From AP-15 sp963702685 (lineage in GTDB: Bacteria > Pseudomonadota > Alphaproteobacteria > ATCC43930 > CGMCC-115725): DNA of 64,000 nucleotides. Below are positions 17,603-26,131 of this stretch, piece by piece. Location of the stretch: assembly GCA_963702685.1 (NCBI GenBank), contig CAVPDQ010000009.1, positions 682,001 to 746,000 on the forward strand. The letters run 5' to 3'. The position numbers and the translations under genes are program-made. How positions within the stretch are numbered: the stretch's first letter is position 1; each line of letters opens with the position of its first letter. Below the pieces are notes generated by a model, which was not told the DNA's origin, made no database searches, and saw nothing but the letters and a program-made list of their open reading frames with translations.

Positions 17603-18043
17603 ATGATAACAATCCGAACCGCCGGCGCCGCCCTGGCGCTCGCCATCATCGCCGCCACCGCCGCGTCCGCGCGCTCGGATGCGGCCAACCAGGTGATCGA
17701 AATGCCCGATGGATTGAAATACACCGATACCAAGGTCGGCGAGGGCGCCGTGGCGACGGCGGGCGCCAAGGTGTCGGTGCATTATACCGGCTGGCTCTAC
17801 AACGACGGCAAAAAGGGCGCCAAATTCGACAGCTCGCTCGACCGCGGCGAGCCCTTCGACTTCACGCTCGGCGCGCATCAGGTGATTGCCGGCTGGGACG
17901 AGGGGGTGGCCGGCATGAAGGTCGGCGGCAAGCGCACCCTGATCATCCCGCCCGAATTGGGCTATGGCGCGCGCGGTGCCGGCGGCGTCATCCCGCCCAA
18001 CGCCACGCTGACCTTCGACGTCGAGCTCTTAAAGGTTCAGTAG
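17603..18043 (+). CDS. FKBP-type peptidyl-prolyl cis-trans isomerase, exported
   Basis: A periplasmic prolyl isomerase and folding helper. An N-terminal signal peptide (ALALAIIAATAASARS) is followed by one FKBP domain: VSVHYTGWLYNDGKKGAKFDSSLDRGEPFDFTLG, VIAGWDEGVAGMKVGGKRTLIIPPELGYG, GVIPPNATLTFDVELL. All the usual hydrophobic pocket positions are present. It lies 90 bp upstream of the DsbA/FrnE-like gene on the same strand, so the two redox/folding proteins may be co-transcribed. Confidence 0.95.
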   Translation: MITIRTAGAALALAIIAATAASARSDAANQVIEMPDGLKYTDTKVGEGAVATAGAKVSVHYTGWLYNDGKKGAKFDSSLDRGEPFDFTLGAHQVIAGWDEGVAGMKVGGKRTLIIPPELGYGARGAGGVIPPNATLTFDVELLKVQ

Positions 18044-18132
18044 CCGGCGGCTTGGCGGCGCGCATATTCCCTTGCTCGCCGCCGCGCCGGGATTAAGATC
18101 GCGGCGAAACAACCCGCCGCCGGAGGGCATCG

Positions 18133-18753
18133 ATGCCGTCACCGATCACGCTGGAGATCTTCACCGACTACGTCTGACCGTGGTGCTATCTCAGTACCGT
18201 GCGTATTGAAAAGCTGAAGCGGGCGTTCGAGGTCGAGACCAAGCTCGTTCATTTTCCGCTGCATCCCGAGACCCCGGCCGAGGGGCGCTCGATGGCGGAG
18301 CTATATGCCGGGCGCAATGTCGATCCGGAAGCGATGTACCAGAGGATGAAGGGGCTGATGGATGCGGAGGGCCTGCCCTATGGCCGGCGCACCCACTCCT
18401 ACAACAGCCGCCTCGCGCAGGAATTGGGCAAGTGGGCCGACACCGTGCCGGGCGGCGAGGCGCTGCACGACGCGCTCTACCGCGCCTATTTTGTCGATAC
18501 CCGCAACATCGGCGACCCTGAAATCCTGGTCGAGATCGCGCAAGCGGTCGGGCTGCCGGCGGAGGAGGCGCGGGCGGTGCTTGCCGAGCGCCGCTTTAAG
18601 GACGCGGTCGATGCCGATTGGGCGAAATCGCACGCCTACGGCGTCACCGGGGTCCCGACCTTTGTCGCTGCCCGCTATGGCGTCGTCGGCGCGCAGCCTT
18701 ACGAAGCGCTGGCCCAGCTCCTCGACAAAGCAGGCGCCGTCCGGCGCAGCTGA
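18133..18753 (+). CDS. DsbA/FrnE-like thioredoxin-fold oxidoreductase with in-frame UGA at the active site (candidate selenoprotein)
   Basis: Read from ATG 18133, just after a GGAGGG ribosome site, the protein begins MPSPITLEIFTDYV, then TGA (18175-18177), then PWCYLSTVRIEKL, and continues in the same frame to 18753. In the FrnE branch of DsbA the motif is DYVCPWCY, so UGA replaces exactly the first, nucleophilic Cys, giving U-P-W-C. The rest is intact, including a helical insert and the cis-Pro loop GVTGVPTFVA. A stem-loop lies at 18179-18201 directly after UGA, but its loop (AUCUC) and spacing do not fit the usual bacterial SECIS. Alternatives are a nonsense mutation or a TGC-to-TGA sequence error. 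No Sec machinery genes lie in this window. Total 206 residues. Confidence 0.8.
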
Positions 18754-19448
18754 TCGCGCCGGGCGCGCCGGCGCAGGCCGATCAATCCGGCGAGCGGCAG
18801 CGTAAGCAAGGCCAGCGTCGCCGGCTCTGGGACCAAGGTCAGGAGCTGCGGCCCGCGCTCGATGACGACGGGCGGGCTCGTATCGAGCGTCAGCTCGACA
18901 AACGCCTCGAACGAGCTGTCGATCCGATAGCCGCCGGGGACCGGCGTGATCGAGGTCTCCCCGGTCGAGGTTTCGCTCGGGTCGAGGCCGATGCCGCCGC
19001 TGACGCCGGCGAGCGGCCCGGCGAGCGTGCCGTCGAGATCGAGGTCGGTGATCTCGGTCTTCCACGAGCCGGTTTCTGCCGGGCCGGTGCGCCCGAAGAC
19101 GGTTTCGCCGAGCTCGCCGGTCAAGGTGATCGTGCCGATCGGGACACCGCTCAAATTGGTGACGGTGGTGGCGAAGGTCGCGCCGAGCACCAGCTCCTGG
19201 CCCAACGCATCGAAGGTCGAGGAGATCGGCTGGAATCCGTAGAACCGTCCCGCTTGCGCGCATACGCCGAAGCTCTGAAAGCAGCCTGCACCCCGATTGG
19301 TCCCGACATAGGCGCCGGCTTCCGGCGGCAAGGTCGGGTCGCGCGTGATCACGTCGGCCTTCGCGGCAGCTGTGCCCACCAACATTGCCGCGACGGCGAG
19401 CGCCGAACGCCGCATCGGCGCGGAAATTCGCATTGGAGCGGCCGGCAT
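18699..19448 (-). CDS. PEP-CTERM sorting-domain protein
   Basis: An exported protein anchored or processed by an exosortase. It has a signal peptide (RRSALAVAAMLVGTAAAKA), a ~190-residue Gly/Thr-rich extracellular part with predicted beta strands and no recognised domain, and a C-terminal PEP-CTERM tripartite tail: VPEPATLALLTLPLAGLIGL followed by RRRARR. The start ATG at 19448 follows an AGGAG site. The tail extends ~18 residues past the usual end and overlaps the 3' end of the DsbA-like gene by 55 bp, tail to tail. Related in architecture to the next gene upstream. Confidence 0.88.
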   Translation of the reverse strand: MPAAPMRISAPMRRSALAVAAMLVGTAAAKADVITRDPTLPPEAGAYVGTNRGAGCFQSFGVCAQAGRFYGFQPISSTFDALGQELVLGATFATTVTNLSGVPIGTITLTGELGETVFGRTGPAETGSWKTEITDLDLDGTLAGPLAGVSGGIGLDPSETSTGETSITPVPGGYRIDSSFEAFVELTLDTSPPVVIERGPQLLTLVPEPATLALLTLPLAGLIGLRRRARRDQLRRTAPALSRSWASAS

Positions 19449-19533
19449 GTCCTGTCTCCTGTCTACGACCGCGCTCCTTCCGTTGCTCCTCGGCATTGGC
19501 CGGTCCGGTATCGGGTCACGGCAGTCCGCCACA

Positions 19534-20079
19534 TCATTGGGCCGCGCGACGCCCACCGGCCCGCATCCGGCAGCGGCCGCGCAGCAGGCCGAAGCCGAGA
19601 AGCGCGCCGCCGATCAGCCCTAAGGAGGCAGGCTCGGGGACCGACCCCAAAGGCGGAACGGCCGAGCCGGCGACAGCGCTGCCGGCGGCATTGAACAGCG
19701 ACGAGGTGCGGCCGAACACCTGGACCAATGGGTCGGCGACGCCGGACAGCGGCGCCGCAAAACCCAATCCCAAAAACCAGGTTTGGCCGACAAAGCCGAA
19801 TTCTTCGTCGACATTCTGGACGGTTCCGATCGGGACCGTAAAGGCCAGTCCCGGAAAACCCGGCCCGGTCAATTTTATGTCGGGAGAACTCAATGTGACC
19901 GTCGCGGCGTCGAAGGTGAATGTCCCGCTGATCGCCACCTGGCCGGCACCGAAATTGGCCGACGCCCCGTTGAGCGTATAGGTGACCGGGGTGGCTTGCG
20001 CGCCCGCCGCGGCTGCCAAAAATGTGGCACATCCGACCGCCAAGGACGCCAGGTGGCGGAGGGCAAACGATTTTCGCAT
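19534..20079 (-). CDS. PEP-CTERM sorting-domain protein
   Basis: A second exported PEP-CTERM protein. The signal peptide is SLAVGCATFLAAAAGAQA, the middle is a ~120-residue beta-rich segment (for example GQVAISGTFTFDAATVTLSSPD), and the sorting tail is VPEPASLGLIGGALLGFGLLRGR. An ATG at 20097 is also in frame, but the ATG at 20079 follows a GAGG site. That site sits in the 3' arm of a 13-bp perfect inverted repeat, so translation may be controlled by the hairpin. Function of the mature domain unknown. Confidence 0.87.
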   Translation of the reverse strand: MRKSFALRHLASLAVGCATFLAAAAGAQATPVTYTLNGASANFGAGQVAISGTFTFDAATVTLSSPDIKLTGPGFPGLAFTVPIGTVQNVDEEFGFVGQTWFLGLGFAAPLSGVADPLVQVFGRTSSLFNAAGSAVAGSAVPPLGSVPEPASLGLIGGALLGFGLLRGRCRMRAGGRRAAQ

Positions 20080-20113
20080 AATCGCCTCGTTGCACATGAT
20101 ACGAGGCGATTAT
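20078..20113 (-). promoter_or_regulatory. 13-bp inverted repeat that would sequester the ribosome site of the PEP-CTERM gene
   Basis: ATAATCGCCTCGT (20078-20090) and ACGAGGCGATTAT (20101-20113) are perfect complements around a 10-base loop. In the mRNA the GAGG ribosome site and the start ATG at 20079 lie at the base and in the 3' arm of the stem. It could be an RNA hairpin limiting initiation or a DNA operator. Confidence 0.5.
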
Positions 20114-20213
20114 TTAGCGGCCGCCCGCCGGCGTCGTTAGCGATCGCGTCTCAGAAGGCTTGCGTTTGCGTCTCAATTTTCGGGCGCCGGCCGCGGGCAC
20201 GCCCGGCCGGCGG

Positions 20214-21149
20214 TCAACTCTCGGCGGTGCGCGCCTCGCTTGGGCGCATGCCGAAGCGCTGACGAAACAGCCGTGCGAAATGGACCGGGTTGTCGAAGCC
20301 GCAGCGGAAGGCGATGTCGCCGACCGTGTCGCGCGGTAAGGCTGCGGCGAGCGCTGCGCGGCAGCGTTCCAGCCGGACTTCGCGCAGATAGCCGGCGACG
20401 GTCAGCCCGTTGCGGGCAAAGACCCGATAGAGATGCGCGCGCGAGCAGCCGAGCCGGCGCGCGATCTCGCCGGGCGAGAGGTCGGTCGATCCGAACCGCC
20501 GGCAGATCAATGCCTGGGCGGCGACCAGCACGCCGTTCTCGCAAATCTCGCTTTCTGGGTCGGAGCCGAATTCGAGTCGCAGCACCGTCGCTGCAAGGTC
20601 GATGGTTGCGCGCAGCCCTGCCGCGCGGGCAACGGGACCAAGGCCGGGCAGGCTGTCAGCCAGCGCCCGCAGCTGCGTCGCCAGCATCGAGGAGAGGCCG
20701 CGGTGCGGCAGCAACGCCCCGGCGGCGCCGAGAACACGGTCCAGGACCCTTTGCTCCAGCCGCGCGCGCGGAAACTCCACATGCAGTGTACGGTTGTAAT
20801 CTCCGGTCCATTGCAAGAGGTAAGGGCGGGCCTGGTCGCGAACCCGCAGCAGGCCGCTGCCCAACCGCGTCGTCTGGTCGGGGTCGCCGAACCAGCCGGC
20901 GCCACCACCGCTCAGCGTGATGGTGAGTGCGATATCGTCGGTGCCGTCGGCACGGCATTGGTGCATCGTGCGGGCGAGCAACGCCGCTTTCATGCGAATA
21001 TCGGTAAACATCCCCTCGGGCATGGTCAGCCGGCGCAGGCTCGCCGCGAACGGTCCGGCGTCGGCCGTGCGGGAGGACGTGAAGCGCGTCTTCCGTGCAA
21101 AGCCGTCGGTATCGACGAGCTCCAAGCGACACGATGTGGCAGTCGGCAT
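20214..21149 (-). CDS. AraC-family transcriptional regulator
   Basis: A 311-residue regulator with an N-terminal AraC-binding-like effector domain (about residues 40-180, for example RVRDQARPYLLQWTGDYNRTLHVEFPRARLEQR) and a C-terminal pair of helix-turn-helix motifs: LSPGEIARRLGCSRAHLYRVFARNGLTV and DTVGDIAFRCGFDNPVHFARLFRQRFGMRPSEAR, the AraC signature. It is 79 bp downstream of the MFS gene on the same strand. It may control the neighbouring transporter; the effector is unknown. Confidence 0.93.
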   Translation of the reverse strand: MPTATSCRLELVDTDGFARKTRFTSSRTADAGPFAASLRRLTMPEGMFTDIRMKAALLARTMHQCRADGTDDIALTITLSGGGAGWFGDPDQTTRLGSGLLRVRDQARPYLLQWTGDYNRTLHVEFPRARLEQRVLDRVLGAAGALLPHRGLSSMLATQLRALADSLPGLGPVARAAGLRATIDLAATVLRLEFGSDPESEICENGVLVAAQALICRRFGSTDLSPGEIARRLGCSRAHLYRVFARNGLTVAGYLREVRLERCRAALAAALPRDTVGDIAFRCGFDNPVHFARLFRQRFGMRPSEARTAES

Positions 21150-21228
21150 TGGCCGGGAGGAAATTTGATCGTAAAGGAGGCAGCTAAAGCAGGCTTATCG
21201 GCCAAAAGCAAATCTTCGCCGCGGCGCG

Positions 21229-22536
21229 TCAGCCAGTTGAAAGCTGCGGGCGGCGCGCGGCCAGGGCCGCGAGGATGCTGAGCAGCGACAGCACGACAAA
21301 GCATTCGAGCGGGCGCACATAGCTGCCGGTCATGTCGCGCAGCACGCCCGAGATCAGCGGCCCCGAAGCTTGCGCCAGCACCTGAGCCGACAATGCCAGC
21401 CCGCGGATCGCACCGTAATTCGCGCGGCCGAAATAGTCGGCCCAGGCGACCGGCAGCAAGGTCAGCATGCCGCCGAGGCCGAGCCCGAAGAGGGCCGCGG
21501 CAAAGGCACCCTGCGGCGCCGACGCGATCCCGATCATCGCCGTGGTGCCGAGGGCCAGAAACCCGCCGCTCAGCGCCAGCGCATAGCGGATCGGAAAGGA
21601 TCGCGGCATCAGCGCGCACAAGGCGCTGGCGATTGCCGACATCAGCGAGAACAGGCTGATGATGGTGGCGGCGATGGTCGGCGCCACGCCGCGTTCGACC
21701 AGATTGGCCGCCTGATGCAGGCTGACCCCGGCCTGCACCGGGTAGACCAGGACGGTGTAGAGCAGCAGGAGCCAGAATGCCGGCACCCGCACCGCCTGCC
21801 GCCGCGAAAACCGCGGCTCGGGCGCCGCGGCGGCCACGCGGATAGATGTCGTCGTCGGTAGCGAGCGGTCCGGCACCAGCCCCAGATCTTCCGGCCGGCG
21901 CACCAGCAAAAGCCAGGTCGGGACGAGGCCCACGGCCAACACCGTCGCCCCGATCGCGAGCCAGCCGGCGCGCCAATCGTGGTCGCGCATCGCGAATTGC
22001 GCAATCAGCGGCATCGCCACCAGCCCGCCCATCTGCGCCACCGTCGCGATCGAATTGGCGAGCGGGCGGCGCGCCACAAACCAGTTGTTGAGGGTGCTAT
22101 AGATGCCGAGCTCGAACGGCCCCGCCCAATTCATCCGCGCCAGGCAGAAAAACAGGTAGAACATCCACAAGGACTGGGTCAGCGACAGCAGCAGGGTGGC
22201 CACACCGGTGCCGAGCACGGCCAGGGACAAGGCCACCCGCGAGCCGTGGCGGTCGAGCATCGGGCCGATCAGCGGCGAAGCCAGCGCCGCCAGAATGCCG
22301 CCGAGCGACACCGCCCCCGAGAGTGCGGTGCGCGACCAGCCGAAGGAGCGGGTCAGCGGCTCGACAAAAATCGAGAGCGTAGCGACCGCGCCCCCCTGGC
22401 GCGAGAACCCGGCGCAGCACAGGCAAGCGAGCACGACCCAGCCGTAAAAGAACGGCAGCCGCCGGCTCAACCACGGCGGCAGGCCACGGCCCGATATCGA
22501 CAGCTGGTTCCCCTTGGCGCCTAATCGGCCCGCCAC
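21229..22536 (-). CDS. MFS transporter (monocarboxylate/oxalate-formate antiporter-like)
   Basis: A major facilitator with about twelve hydrophobic helices. N-terminal half features are FYGWVVLACLCCAGFSRQGG, SFGWSRTALSGAVSLGGILAALASPLIGPMLDRHGSR (the MFS loop 2-3 motif region) and an internal hydrophilic loop near residue 210 (VRRPEDLGLVPD). This pattern is typical of the OFA/MCT-like subgroup that moves organic acids. The GTG start at 22536 has no better ATG upstream. It is paired with an AraC regulator. Substrate unknown. Confidence 0.88.
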   Translation of the reverse strand: MAGRLGAKGNQLSISGRGLPPWLSRRLPFFYGWVVLACLCCAGFSRQGGAVATLSIFVEPLTRSFGWSRTALSGAVSLGGILAALASPLIGPMLDRHGSRVALSLAVLGTGVATLLLSLTQSLWMFYLFFCLARMNWAGPFELGIYSTLNNWFVARRPLANSIATVAQMGGLVAMPLIAQFAMRDHDWRAGWLAIGATVLAVGLVPTWLLLVRRPEDLGLVPDRSLPTTTSIRVAAAAPEPRFSRRQAVRVPAFWLLLLYTVLVYPVQAGVSLHQAANLVERGVAPTIAATIISLFSLMSAIASALCALMPRSFPIRYALALSGGFLALGTTAMIGIASAPQGAFAAALFGLGLGGMLTLLPVAWADYFGRANYGAIRGLALSAQVLAQASGPLISGVLRDMTGSYVRPLECFVVLSLLSILAALAARRPQLSTG

Positions 22537-22610
22537 CTTGACCCTCCCGCGCGCGGCGGAGGGAAGGGGAGGGGGCGGGGCAGCTCGGTCAAGATCGCTC
22601 GCGTTTGCGA

Positions 22611-23003
22611 TCAGGCGGCGTTGCGGTCCAGGAGCTCGATATGGACGTTTTGCGGGCCGCGCAAAAAGGCGATGCGCACGCCGGGCCGGATCGTCTTTGG
22701 CTCGACCGTGAATTCCGCACCCTTGGCCTTCAGCTCGGCGACGACGGCGTCGATGCCCTCGACCCTGAGCCCGATATGCTCGAGCCCCAAATAGGGCGGC
22801 TCGGGCGGCGGGGCGATCGCCTGCTCGGCCGGGACCTGGGCGATAAACACCGAAACCCCGCCCAGATTGAGGTCGATGCGCGAGCGACCGTCGGACTGCA
22901 CCGAACGGATCAGCTCGGCGCCGAACATCCGCTCGTACCAGAGTGCGGTCTTCTCGGCGTCGGGGCTGCGCAGGTGGATATGGTCGTAGGCAAAGGCGGT
23001 CAT
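22611..23003 (-). CDS. VOC-family (glyoxalase/bleomycin-resistance-like) metalloprotein
   Basis: A 130-residue vicinal-oxygen-chelate protein with two beta-alpha-beta-beta-beta modules. Metal ligands typical of the fold are suggested by YDHIHLRSPD (His near residue 8), GLEHIGLRVEGIDAV (His in the second module) and NVHIELLDR (Glu). The ATG at 23003 is preferred. It is 61 bp downstream of the enoyl-CoA hydratase, same strand. Reaction not predictable: isomerase, epimerase, lyase and dioxygenase members share this fold. Confidence 0.85.
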   Translation of the reverse strand: MTAFAYDHIHLRSPDAEKTALWYERMFGAELIRSVQSDGRSRIDLNLGGVSVFIAQVPAEQAIAPPPEPPYLGLEHIGLRVEGIDAVVAELKAKGAEFTVEPKTIRPGVRIAFLRGPQNVHIELLDRNAA

Positions 23004-23064
23004 CGGGTCTCCCTTCTCGTTGGCTCGCAACTCTAGGCGCGGGCAGACGGCGCGGCCAGCGCGA

Positions 23065-23853
23065 TCAGCGGCCCTGCACCTGCGGGCGGCGGCGGTCGCG
23101 CCAGGCGGTGTGGCTTTCCTTGGCGTCCTCGGTCAGCGACAGCGCCATAAACCGGTAGAGGTCGATATAGGCGGCGTCGGCGACATTCGGCATGTCGAGC
23201 CCGCGGTTCAGCAATTCCTTGGCGAGGCGCGAGGCGAGCGGCGGCAGCTCGGCGAGCCGCTCGGCCACCGAGGCGACACCCGCGGCAAACTCGGCATGGG
23301 GAAAGAGCCATTGCGCGAGGCCAAAGCGGAACGCCTCCTCCGCCGTCATCGGGTAGCCCATCGCCACCTTCATCGCCTGCCCCTTGCCGACCCAGCGCGC
23401 CAGCCGGACGATGCCGCCATGGTTCGGCAATATGCCGAGCGCCACCTGCGGCAGCCGCCATTCGGCGCGCTCCGAAGCAACGATCAGGTCGCAGCAATAG
23501 GTGACGATGCAGCCGATCCCGATGGCATAGCCGTTGACCGCGGCGATCACCGGCTTCGGGAAGTCGCTCAGCACCTGGCCTGCGGTGCGGCGGCGTTGCG
23601 GCAGGCCGGCGATAAAATCGGCCATCGACGCCTCCTTGTGGGTGCGCGGGTCTTTCAGATTGGCCCCGGCGGAAAAGGCGCCGCCGCGCTCGTCGCCGGT
23701 CAGCACCGCGACCCTGACCGCGTCATCTGCGGCCATCTCGTCGCAGCGCCGGGCGATCTCCTCGTTGAAATCCTCGCCCCAGCAATTGCGCGCTTCGGGC
23801 CGGCTCAGGGTCAGCCAGCCGACATGGCCGCGTTTTTCATAGAGCACCGGCAT
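23065..23853 (-). CDS. Enoyl-CoA hydratase/isomerase family protein
   Basis: A crotonase-fold acyl-CoA enzyme. The oxyanion-hole strands are visible as AFSAGANLKD and PVIAAVNGYAIGIGCIVTYCCDLIVAS, followed by the LPQVALGILPNHGG helix region where catalytic Glu residues usually sit; here that position is less canonical, so hydratase versus other crotonase chemistry is open. 262 residues from ATG 23853. It is grouped with a VOC protein and divergent from an MFS gene, suggesting catabolism of an organic acid. Confidence 0.9.
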   Translation of the reverse strand: MPVLYEKRGHVGWLTLSRPEARNCWGEDFNEEIARRCDEMAADDAVRVAVLTGDERGGAFSAGANLKDPRTHKEASMADFIAGLPQRRRTAGQVLSDFPKPVIAAVNGYAIGIGCIVTYCCDLIVASERAEWRLPQVALGILPNHGGIVRLARWVGKGQAMKVAMGYPMTAEEAFRFGLAQWLFPHAEFAAGVASVAERLAELPPLASRLAKELLNRGLDMPNVADAAYIDLYRFMALSLTEDAKESHTAWRDRRRPQVQGR

Positions 23854-23980
23854 CGCCAGCTCCTCCGTTCTCGGGTGGTCGCCGGCCGATCTTGCCCACG
23901 GGCCGCGGCAAAGTGCAGCCACAAAAAGGGACGGCGCTGCTAAGCTCGGCGAAGGGTGTCAACAGAGGGAGCGGGGCGGC

Positions 23981-25255
23981 ATGGTCGATGCGGTGGAGAC
24001 GCCGGCCCAGCAGCATGCCGCGGCGGCAAGCGCCGGGCGCTTTCCCGGCAGCATCGAGACCCGCTCCTCCTGGGCCGCGGCGGCGGTGGCGATCTCGATC
24101 CTGTCGATCTCCTACGGCGCGCCCTTGATCGTCGTCGTCGGGTTGAAGCCGATCACCGCCGCACTCGGCGGCGACCGCTCGGTCGTGGCGCTGGCCGCCG
24201 CCCTCGTCTGGGTCGGCACCGGGGCCGGCGGCATCCCGATGGGCTGGCTCGCCGACCGGGTCGGCGTGCGCCGCATCGTCATTTTCGGCGCGGTGATGAC
24301 CGCGCTCGGCCTCGCCGTCTCGGCTTCGGGCAGCGTCTGGGCGCTCTATCTCGGGCATTTGGTGCTGATCGGGTTTCTCGGCGGGGGCGCGCTCTACCCG
24401 CCGCTCTTGATCCATATCAGCCGCTGGTTCGACCGCCGCCGCGGTGCGGCGCTCGCGCTGATCTCGTCCGGGCAATATGTCGCCGGCGTGGTCTGGCCGT
24501 CCGCGTTCCAGCACATGATCCTTTGGCTCGGCTGGCAAAGGACGATGCTCGCCTTTATCGTGCCCATGGCGCTGATCCCGCCGCTGGCGCTGTTGCTGCG
24601 CCCGGCGCCGCAGCCGGGGCACGCGACCGGCGCCTCGTTTCTGACCTTTCGCGGGACGCAGGCGCTCGGGTTGCGGCCGAACACGGTGCAGGCCTTGCTG
24701 TGCGCCGCGAGCTTTCTGTGCTGCGTGCCGATGGCGATGCCGTCGAGCCATCTCGTCGCCTATTGCAGCGATCTCGGGATCGCACCGGCGCAAGGGGCGG
24801 CGATGCTGTCGGTGCTATTGGGCTCGGCCTTTGCCAGCCGGATGTTGTGGGGCTGGCTCGCCGACCGGGTCGGCGGTCTCGCCACGATCCTTGCCGGCTC
24901 AGCCTGCCAGGCAGCGGCAATCGCCCTCTTCTCGGTGACCCGGAGCGAGGCCGGCCTCTTCGCGGTCTCGGCCGCCTACGGCCTCGGCTTCAGCGGCATC
25001 ATCCCGGCCTATATCGTCGCGATCCGCGAGTTCTTCCCGTCGGCCGAGGCGTCGTGGCGGGTGCCCGCCCTGCTCTTTATTTCGATGGGCGGCATGGCGT
25101 TTGGCAGCTGGTTTGCCGGGGCGCTCTACGACCGGTTCGGCTTTTACGCCCCGGCCTTCGCCGCCGGCGCCCTCTTCAACCTCCTGAACCTCGCGATCAT
25201 CGGCTTCCTCCTCATCCGTCAGACGCGTACCGCCCGCACCGCAGTAGCCGCGTAA
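23981..25255 (+). CDS. MFS transporter
   Basis: A 424-residue major facilitator with twelve hydrophobic segments. The loop 2-3 motif appears as GWLADRVGVRRIV and is repeated in the second half as GWLADRVGGLATI. NRP-like periplasmic loops and FFPSAEASWRVPALLFISMGGMAFGSWFAG in helices 10-11 resemble monocarboxylate-type MFS proteins. It starts 127 bp from the divergent enoyl-CoA hydratase. Substrate unknown; a carboxylate is a reasonable guess from the neighbourhood. Confidence 0.88.
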   Translation: MVDAVETPAQQHAAAASAGRFPGSIETRSSWAAAAVAISILSISYGAPLIVVVGLKPITAALGGDRSVVALAAALVWVGTGAGGIPMGWLADRVGVRRIVIFGAVMTALGLAVSASGSVWALYLGHLVLIGFLGGGALYPPLLIHISRWFDRRRGAALALISSGQYVAGVVWPSAFQHMILWLGWQRTMLAFIVPMALIPPLALLLRPAPQPGHATGASFLTFRGTQALGLRPNTVQALLCAASFLCCVPMAMPSSHLVAYCSDLGIAPAQGAAMLSVLLGSAFASRMLWGWLADRVGGLATILAGSACQAAAIALFSVTRSEAGLFAVSAAYGLGFSGIIPAYIVAIREFFPSAEASWRVPALLFISMGGMAFGSWFAGALYDRFGFYAPAFAAGALFNLLNLAIIGFLLIRQTRTARTAVAA

Positions 25256-25358
25256 AAATCGTCATCCCGGAATGATGAGGTGGACGGCCCCTGCTCCCCG
25301 GCATCGAAGTGCCATCAGGTGGCCGTGATGCAACACGCCCACATGGAGGAGGCCGTCC

Positions 25359-25541
25359 ATGACCGAGATTGGCACGATCGGATTGGCTATCGCGAAACGG
25401 GTGTTTCAAGCGCACGGTGTCGACGAGGCCGGCCAGGTCGTGCTTCGCCGCCAGCTGCGCCGCAGCGAGGTGGTGAAGTTCATTGCCAAGCTGCCGCCGT
25501 GCCTGGTCGGGCTGGAGGCGTGCGCCGGGTGCCGTTGTTCT
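25359..25541 (+). pseudogene. IS110-family transposase, N-terminal fragment
   Basis: The first ~58 residues of an IS110-type DEDD transposase: MTEIGTIGLAIAKRVFQAHGV, VVLRRQLRRSEVVKFIAKLPPCLVGLEACAG. The catalytic Asp that should follow IGLD is Ala here (IGLAIAK), and the protein ends abruptly at 25541 where AT-richer foreign DNA begins. It is a dead remnant. The sequence from about 25280 onward probably includes the left end of the element. Confidence 0.85.
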
Positions 25542-25815
25542 TGACGGTCGAGGGGCCGGGGAAAGCGCCGATTTGTACGACCGCGCCCTGGTTAGAAAAA
25601 ATACCGGCGACGTTGCCGGTCATGGTGGCGTTGTTGAGCTGTATAACTCCATTTAACGAGATGTTAATAGCTGCAAAGCCGACGTTGTTTGTTATCTGTA
25701 CCGTCTCGAAGAGTGCTCTGCCGCCGCTCTGCTCAATCCCAGCGCCGTAGCTTCCTGCCGTCCCATTTGCAGTAATTATAACATCTCCATTAGTATTGAA
25801 AGTATGGGCTTCGCA
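25532..25815 (-). pseudogene. Fragment of a right-handed beta-helix type repeat protein
   Basis: About 90 codons on the minus strand read as Asn/Gly/Thr-rich strands such as NGDVIITANGTAGSYGAG, FETVQITNNVGFAAINISLNG and IQLNNATMTGNVAGIFSNQG, typical of parallel beta-helix (pectate-lyase-like) extracellular proteins. It has no start or end of its own and is clearly poorer in GC than the surroundings, so it looks like a horizontally acquired remnant joined directly to the IS110 fragment. Confidence 0.6.
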
Positions 25816-26131
25816 ACCCCATAACCCACAGGCGCCCGGTTGCTCCGGGGCTTTCGCGGACGGCCGGCAGCGGACCTCGCCATGCACCTCGAAGGACACT
25901 TGGCAGAGCTCGACGCCAATCCGTTGATTGCGCCGTCAGGTCATAAAGTGAAGGCGGCAGACGCCCTCGTCGTGTTTCGCGGCATATGGCACCGCACCTG
26001 GCTGAGAGCCTGAACCAAAAGTTTGCACGGCCTAATTGTCGGCAGCAGCGGACCGCTTTGGAGCCCACATTGCGCTTTGCTCCGCAGGCGCCATGATGGC
26101 GGACTGATACGAACCAAGCCTGGGACAAGAC
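25816..26131. other. Accessory debris without a recognisable gene
   Basis: There is a 316-bp stretch between the beta-helix fragment and the HpcH/HpaI gene. Short frames exist on both strands, but none resembles a known family or has supporting start signals. It probably contains further transposon scar sequence; no terminal repeats were recognised. Confidence 0.4.

Noticed and set aside
18178..18202. Calling the stem-loop after the UGA a proven SECIS element
   Set aside because: The stem is good, but the loop AUCUC lacks the expected guanine and starts only 10 bases after UGA, so it is reported as suggestive only.
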